DNA from: an uncultured Polaromonas sp.
Lineage (GTDB): Bacteria > Pseudomonadota > Gammaproteobacteria > Burkholderiales > Burkholderiaceae
Length of the DNA stretch: 11,605 nucleotides
Assembly: GCA_946479075.1 (NCBI GenBank)
Contig: CAMLDT010000110.1
Location: 1 to 11,605 of the forward strand
Direction: 5' to 3'
Positions 6,511 through 11,605 of this stretch are shown in pieces (position 1 is the first letter of the stretch; every line of letters starts with the position of its first letter). The notes under the pieces are model-generated. The model searched no databases, had not been told where the DNA came from, and was given only the letters and a program-made list of their open reading frames with translations. A program made the translations under genes and the position numbers.

Positions 6511-8055
6511 ATGTCGGTGCTTCGGCTGCTGCTGGTCGTGCTGACCGGCAGTGCGCACGCCGCCAGCATTGCCTGGCCTTTTGCCTGGGGCGCATCGGCC
6601 GGCCTGCTGCAGGGCCAGCCGGTGTGGTGGCTGCAGTTGCTGGCGCTGGCAGGCCTGGTCTGGCAACTCGACCGCTGCAGGAGCTTTCGCCAGGGGCTGA
6701 TGCTGGGCTGGCTGTTTGCCACCGCCTGCTTGTGCGGTACGTTCTGGTGGCTGTTCATTTCCCTGCACACCTATGGCGGGCTGGCGTCGCCGCTGGCGGT
6801 GCTGGCAGTGATCGGGCTGGCGATTTTTCTGGCCAGCTACTACGCGCTGGCCAGTGCGGTGTTTGTGGCCGTCGCGCCTTTCGGCCGCACCCGCCGCGCG
6901 CTGGTGTTTGCGGCGCTCTGGCTGCTGGCCGAGCTGGCCCGCGTGGAGTTTTTCACCGGCTTTCCGTGGGGCGAAGCCGGTTATGCGCATTTGAGTGGCT
7001 GGCTGGACGACTACGCACGCTGGATTGGCGTGCACGGCATCACCTTCCTCGCCGCGTTTTTGGCGGCAGGTCTGGCCGGCTGGGGCCAGTCGCGGCGCCA
7101 GGTGCTGGTGTTTCCGCTGACGGCGCTGGTCATCGTCGGTGTTGCCGTGCTGGCCGGCCGCCAGACATCCAGCTCCGCTGGCAGCCTGCAGGTCACGCTG
7201 CTGCAGGGCAATATCCCGCAGAACGAAAAATTCCAGCCGGGCAGCGGCATGGCCACGGCCCTGCGCTGGTACGGCGAGCAATTGCTGGGCAGCAAAACCG
7301 CGCTGGTGGTGGCCCCCGAGACGGCACTGCCGCTGCTCCCGCAGCAATTGCCCGAAGGTTATTGGGCTGCGCTGCAGTCACGCTTTGCCTCGGGGCAGCA
7401 GGCTGCGCTGATTGGCCTGCCGCTGGGCAGCTACAGCGCGGGTTATGCCAATTCTGTTGTGGGGCTCAGGCCGGCCCCGGCCGCGGGCGCGGCGCAGAAC
7501 TACCAGTTCGACAAGCACCACCTGGTGCCTTTCGGCGAATTTGTGCCGCCGGGGTTTCGCTGGTTCATCGATCTCATGAACATACCGCTCGGCGACTTCA
7601 GCCGCGGCCCGCTGGGCCAGCCGTCCTTCGACTGGCAAGGACAGCGGCTGGCACCCAATATCTGCTACGAAGACCTGTTTGGCGAGGAACTGGCGGCGGC
7701 TTTTGCCGATGCGGCGACCGCGCCCACCATCCTGGTCAATGTCAGCAACATCGGCTGGTTTGGCAACACCGTGGCGATCGACCAGCACCTGGCGATCTCG
7801 CGCATGCGCGCGCTGGAGTTCGAGCGCCCCATGATCCGCGCCACCAACACCGGCGCCACTGTCATCATCGACCACACTGGCAAAGTGACGCACGAACTGC
7901 CGCGCCACACGCGCGGCGCGCTGGTCGGCACGGTGGAGGGCCGCAAGGGCCTGACGCCTTATGCGTCATGGGTCTCGCGTTCTGGTCTCTGGCCCTTCTG
8001 GGGTGGGGCTGGCGTGCTGGTGTTGCTCGCCTGGCTGGCACGCCGGCGCCGGTAG
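6511..8055 (+). CDS. lnt: Apolipoprotein N-acyltransferase
   Basis: Lnt is an inner-membrane enzyme that adds the third acyl chain, taken from phospholipid, to the N-terminal cysteine of lipoproteins before Lol sorting. Several membrane segments fill the N-terminal 220 residues. The nitrilase-like periplasmic domain follows, then a last membrane helix ('GGAGVLVLLAWLA') and a basic tail. The catalytic triad is visible: Glu270 in 'APETALPLLP', Lys335 in 'FDKHHLVPFGEF', and Cys385 in 'PNICYEDLFGEE'. The partner motif 'NVSNIGWFGNT' is also present. The ATG at 6511 gives 514 residues and puts the triad almost at the E. coli numbering (267, 335, 387). The frame is open to an ATG at 6415, which would add 32 polar residues, so the start remains uncertain. 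It lies downstream of corC. Confidence 0.95.
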   Translation: MSVLRLLLVVLTGSAHAASIAWPFAWGASAGLLQGQPVWWLQLLALAGLVWQLDRCRSFRQGLMLGWLFATACLCGTFWWLFISLHTYGGLASPLAVLAVIGLAIFLASYYALASAVFVAVAPFGRTRRALVFAALWLLAELARVEFFTGFPWGEAGYAHLSGWLDDYARWIGVHGITFLAAFLAAGLAGWGQSRRQVLVFPLTALVIVGVAVLAGRQTSSSAGSLQVTLLQGNIPQNEKFQPGSGMATALRWYGEQLLGSKTALVVAPETALPLLPQQLPEGYWAALQSRFASGQQAALIGLPLGSYSAGYANSVVGLRPAPAAGAAQNYQFDKHHLVPFGEFVPPGFRWFIDLMNIPLGDFSRGPLGQPSFDWQGQRLAPNICYEDLFGEELAAAFADAATAPTILVNVSNIGWFGNTVAIDQHLAISRMRALEFERPMIRATNTGATVIIDHTGKVTHELPRHTRGALVGTVEGRKGLTPYASWVSRSGLWPFWGGAGVLVLLAWLARRRR

Positions 8056-8067
8056 GGCGGGCTCAGT

Positions 8068-8128
8068 TGCTATAAAAACAGGAGCTGGTCACGCCCGCCA
8101 GACAAGGGCTGGCGCCCGATTTGGCTTG
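8068..8128 (+). repeat. Interspersed repeat of Comamonadaceae type, copy 2
   Basis: This is the partner of the unit at 1436-1496, in the same orientation and of the same length, sharing the core AAGGGCTGG (8104-8112). It fills almost all of the 77-bp gap between the convergent ends of lnt and the amidohydrolase gene. It contains a stem CGCCAG (8096-8101) / CTGGCG (8109-8114) with a 7-base loop. No T-run follows, so a role as a two-way terminator is possible but not shown. Confidence 0.65.
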
Positions 8129-8132
8129 CAAC

Positions 8133-9867
<1,735 letters not shown>

Positions 9868-9887
<20 letters not shown>

Positions 9888-10743
9888 CGTGTCTCCTCCA
9901 CCAATAAACCATGACCAGGCCGCTCACGATGTGCCAGATGCCCCACAGGCTGGCCACGGTGACCATGCCCAGGTCGCTGCCGAACTGCACGCCGATGATG
10001 CCCAGCGCCAGCCCCGAATTTTGCATGCCGCCTTCGATCATGACGGCTCTGCGGTCTTTCTCGCTGACCCGCATCGCCATGCTGGTGGCCCAGCCGAAAA
10101 ACAACCCGCAGGCGTTGTGCACCACCACAATCAGCAGCGTGGGCAGCAGGCCCAGCGTCAGCAGCTGGCGCTCCTTGATCAGGCCGGCCACGATGAACAG
10201 CAACAGGCAAAGCACGGCGAAATTTCCCAGCGGCTTGCGGATGCGCGCTGTCAGCGCCGGAAGCTTGTGTGAAAACAGCAGGCCCAGGCCCATGGGCACG
10301 GCCAGCAACAGCAGCAGACTCAGCCAGATGCCGGACGGGTCGATGCTGAGTTCGCGCATCCAGGCCGCCGTGGCCGGGTTGGTGGCGATCATCCAGCTGA
10401 AATTGAAAGGCGTGGCGAACAGCGCAATCACACTGGCCACGGCCGACACGCTGACCGACAGCGCGGTGTTGCCGCGCCCCAGGTGGGTGATCACATTGCT
10501 GAGGCTGCCGCCGGGGCAGGCCGCGACCAGGATCATCGCGGCCTCGACATTGGGCGGCAGGTCCAGCAGCAGGGTGGCCGCCCAGGTGCCGACCGGCAGC
10601 AGGATGAACTGGGGGATCAGACCGCAGATCACCGCCCGCGGTGTTTGTGCGACACGCTTGAAGTCGTCAATTCGCAGCTCAAGCGCGACCGAAAAAACCA
10701 TGGTCGCCAGGACCAGCGTGAGGATCAGTTGTTGTGTTGTCAT
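9868..10743 (-). CDS. Bile acid:sodium symporter (BASS) family transporter
   Basis: A 291-residue inner-membrane protein, nearly all hydrophobic helices, of the BASS/SBF family of sodium-coupled organic anion carriers. Family marks are 'AACPGGSLSNVIT' (74-86) and 'EGGMQNSGLALG' (237-248), the crossover region that carries Na+-binding residues (Glu237, Gln241). The ATG at 10741-10743 is chosen because it starts directly at the first helix ('TTQQLILTLVLATMVFSVAL') with GAAAG just upstream; the frame is open for 36 more codons, but those are polar and unlike the family. The length suits bacterial members (about 290-330). It is the first gene of a minus-strand operon with the amidohydrolase, with a 20-base overlap, so it probably imports that enzyme's substrate. 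Known BASS cargo includes bile acids, pyruvate, pantothenate and other organic anions; the cargo here is unknown. Confidence 0.92.
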
Positions 10744-10859
10744 GGCACTTTCTTTGTGTCCGAGGGTAAACCGGAAAAAGCTCCGTAAAATCAAGGGTTT
10801 TCGCGGGTTCGGCCCGTGCGGTCCCTTATCCGCGACCCGGCGTCGCGGCACACCTATCT
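10744..10859. promoter_or_regulatory. Divergent promoter region between BASS transporter and glyQ
   Basis: This 116-bp gap must hold the glyQ promoter and probably that of the minus-strand operon. TAAAAT at 10786-10791 is a plausible plus-strand -10, but no good -35 lies 16-18 bases before it. On the minus strand, TTGATT (10790-10795, reverse complement of AATCAA) could be a -35, with a poor -10. Both are weak guesses from sequence alone. Confidence 0.3.
10803..10848 (+). promoter_or_regulatory. Two tandem hairpins in the glyQ leader
   Basis: The first is CGGG (10805-10807 plus the preceding C) pairing with CCCG (10813-10816) around TTCGG, extendable by one G-T pair. The second is an exact 7-bp stem, CCGCGAC (10830-10836) and GTCGCGG (10842-10848), with loop CCGGC, ending 11 bases before the glyQ ATG. 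CGGGT (10804-10808) could instead pair with ACCCG (10835-10839), so the two folds are mutually exclusive in part. No T-run follows, so a simple terminator is unlikely; control of ribosome access is possible. Confidence 0.45.
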
Positions 10860-11605
10860 ATGTTGACCTTTCAGCAAATCATCTTGAAGTTGCAGTCCTA
10901 CTGGGACGCCCAGGGCTGCGCGCTTTTGCAGCCTTATGACATGGAAGTCGGCGCCGGCACATCACACACCGCTACTTTTTTGAGAGCGCTCGGCCCGGAG
11001 CCGTGGAAGGCCGCCTATGTGCAGCCCAGCCGCCGTCCCAAGGACGGCCGCTACGGCGAGAACCCGAACCGCTTGCAGCATTACTACCAGTACCAGGTGG
11101 TGCTCAAGCCAGCGCCCGCCAACATCCTGGAGCTGTACCTCGGCTCGCTGGAAGCGCTGGGCTTCGATTTGAAAAAGAACGACATTCGTTTTGTCGAGGA
11201 CGACTGGGAGAACCCCACGCTGGGCGCCTGGGGCCTGGGCTGGGAGGTCTGGCTCAACGGCATGGAGGTCACGCAGTTCACCTATTTCCAGCAGGTTGGC
11301 GGCATCGACTGCAAACCGATCACCGGCGAGATCACTTACGGCCTGGAGCGCCTGGCCATGTATCTGCAGGGCGTGGACAACGTCTACAACCTGAAATGGA
11401 CCGACAGCATGAGCTACGGCGACGTCTATCTGCAGAACGAAAAAGAGCAGTCGGCCTACAACTTCGAACACAGCGATGCCGACTTCCTGTTTACCGCCTT
11501 CAGCGCGCATGAAAAGCAGGCCAAACACCTGATCGAAGTCCAGCTCGCACTGCCGGCCTACGAGCAGGTGCTCAAGGCCGCGCACAGCTTCAACCTGCTG
11601 GATGC
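10860..11605 (+). CDS. glyQ: Glycyl-tRNA synthetase alpha subunit (3' end beyond window)
   Basis: The catalytic subunit of the bacterial alpha2-beta2 class II glycyl-tRNA synthetase, which activates glycine and charges tRNA-Gly in the cytoplasm together with GlyS. From the ATG at 10860, 248 codons are open to the window edge; the family is about 300 residues, so about 50 are missing. The N-terminus '[20 protein letters not shown]' is diagnostic. So are '[20 protein letters not shown]', '[20 protein letters not shown]' (which holds the class II motif 2 arginines), '[18 protein letters not shown]' and '[20 protein letters not shown]'. The ribosome binding site is weak and a stable hairpin ends 11 bases upstream. 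glyS is expected just beyond the window. The identification is firm. Confidence 0.97.
   Translation, partial: MLTFQQIILKLQSYWDAQGCALLQPYDMEVGAGTSHTATFLRALGPEPWKAAYVQPSRRPKDGRYGENPNRLQHYYQYQVVLKPAPANILELYLGSLEALGFDLKKNDIRFVEDDWENPTLGAWGLGWEVWLNGMEVTQFTYFQQVGGIDCKPITGEITYGLERLAMYLQGVDNVYNLKWTDSMSYGDVYLQNEKEQSAYNFEHSDADFLFTAFSAHEKQAKHLIEVQLALPAYEQVLKAAHSFNLLD

Noticed and set aside
5524..7347. 607-codon minus-strand open frame across corC and lnt
   Set aside because: It spans two well-identified genes on the opposite strand and its product is a Gln/His/Arg-rich composition artefact.
6624..8075. 483-codon plus-strand frame within lnt
   Set aside because: lnt in the other frame has the full catalytic triad and membrane segments; this product is Ala/Gly/Arg-rich without motifs.

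Overview
The window looks like chromosomal DNA from a high-GC betaproteobacterium of order Burkholderiales, most likely family Comamonadaceae (the Polaromonas/Rhodoferax/Variovorax group). Three things point there: a solute-binding protein of the tripartite tricarboxylate (Bug) family, a corC-lnt-glyQ core arrangement, and two copies of a short interspersed repeat of the type scattered through Comamonadaceae genomes. The genus call is an inference from the sequence alone. There are no rRNA or tRNA genes, CRISPR arrays, transposases or phage genes.

Layout. (1) 1-1297: the 5' two thirds of a 4-hydroxyphenylpyruvate dioxygenase gene (minus strand, cut by the window edge) faces away from an Lrp/AsnC regulator (plus). 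The shared 113-bp gap holds an imperfect dyad. (2) 1298-2312: a gap with repeat copy 1, then a lone GNAT acetyltransferase (plus). (3) 2399-5374: a MarR regulator (minus) diverges from a two-gene plus-strand unit, a Tat-exported TTT/Bug solute-binding protein followed with no gap by a Cys-type sulfatase. A perfect 7-bp inverted repeat lies between the divergent starts. (4) 5539-8055: corC (CBS-domain protein) and lnt (apolipoprotein N-acyltransferase), both plus and probably one operon. (5) 8081-10743: repeat copy 2, then a minus-strand operon of a bile-acid:sodium symporter family transporter (upstream gene) overlapping a D-aminoacylase-like amidohydrolase. (6) 10860-11605: the start of glyQ (plus), preceded by two short leader hairpins.

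How the genes may work together. hppD and its divergent regulator form a tyrosine/phenylalanine catabolism module. MarR, Bug protein and sulfatase look like a small regulated unit for capturing and desulfating an organosulfate, with unknown ligand. The transporter-amidohydrolase pair looks like an import-and-hydrolyse unit for an N-acylated or cyclic amide compound, with unknown substrate. corC, lnt and glyQ are housekeeping genes usually found close together in Burkholderiales; here the transporter-amidohydrolase pair sits between lnt and glyQ in opposite orientation, like an accessory insertion.

Most of the window is recognisable and ordinary. The most informative unexplained items are the two candidate operator dyads, the sulfatase without an export signal, the accessory pair between lnt and glyQ with a repeat at its edge, and the glyQ leader structures. 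I found no clear candidate for a wholly new system.
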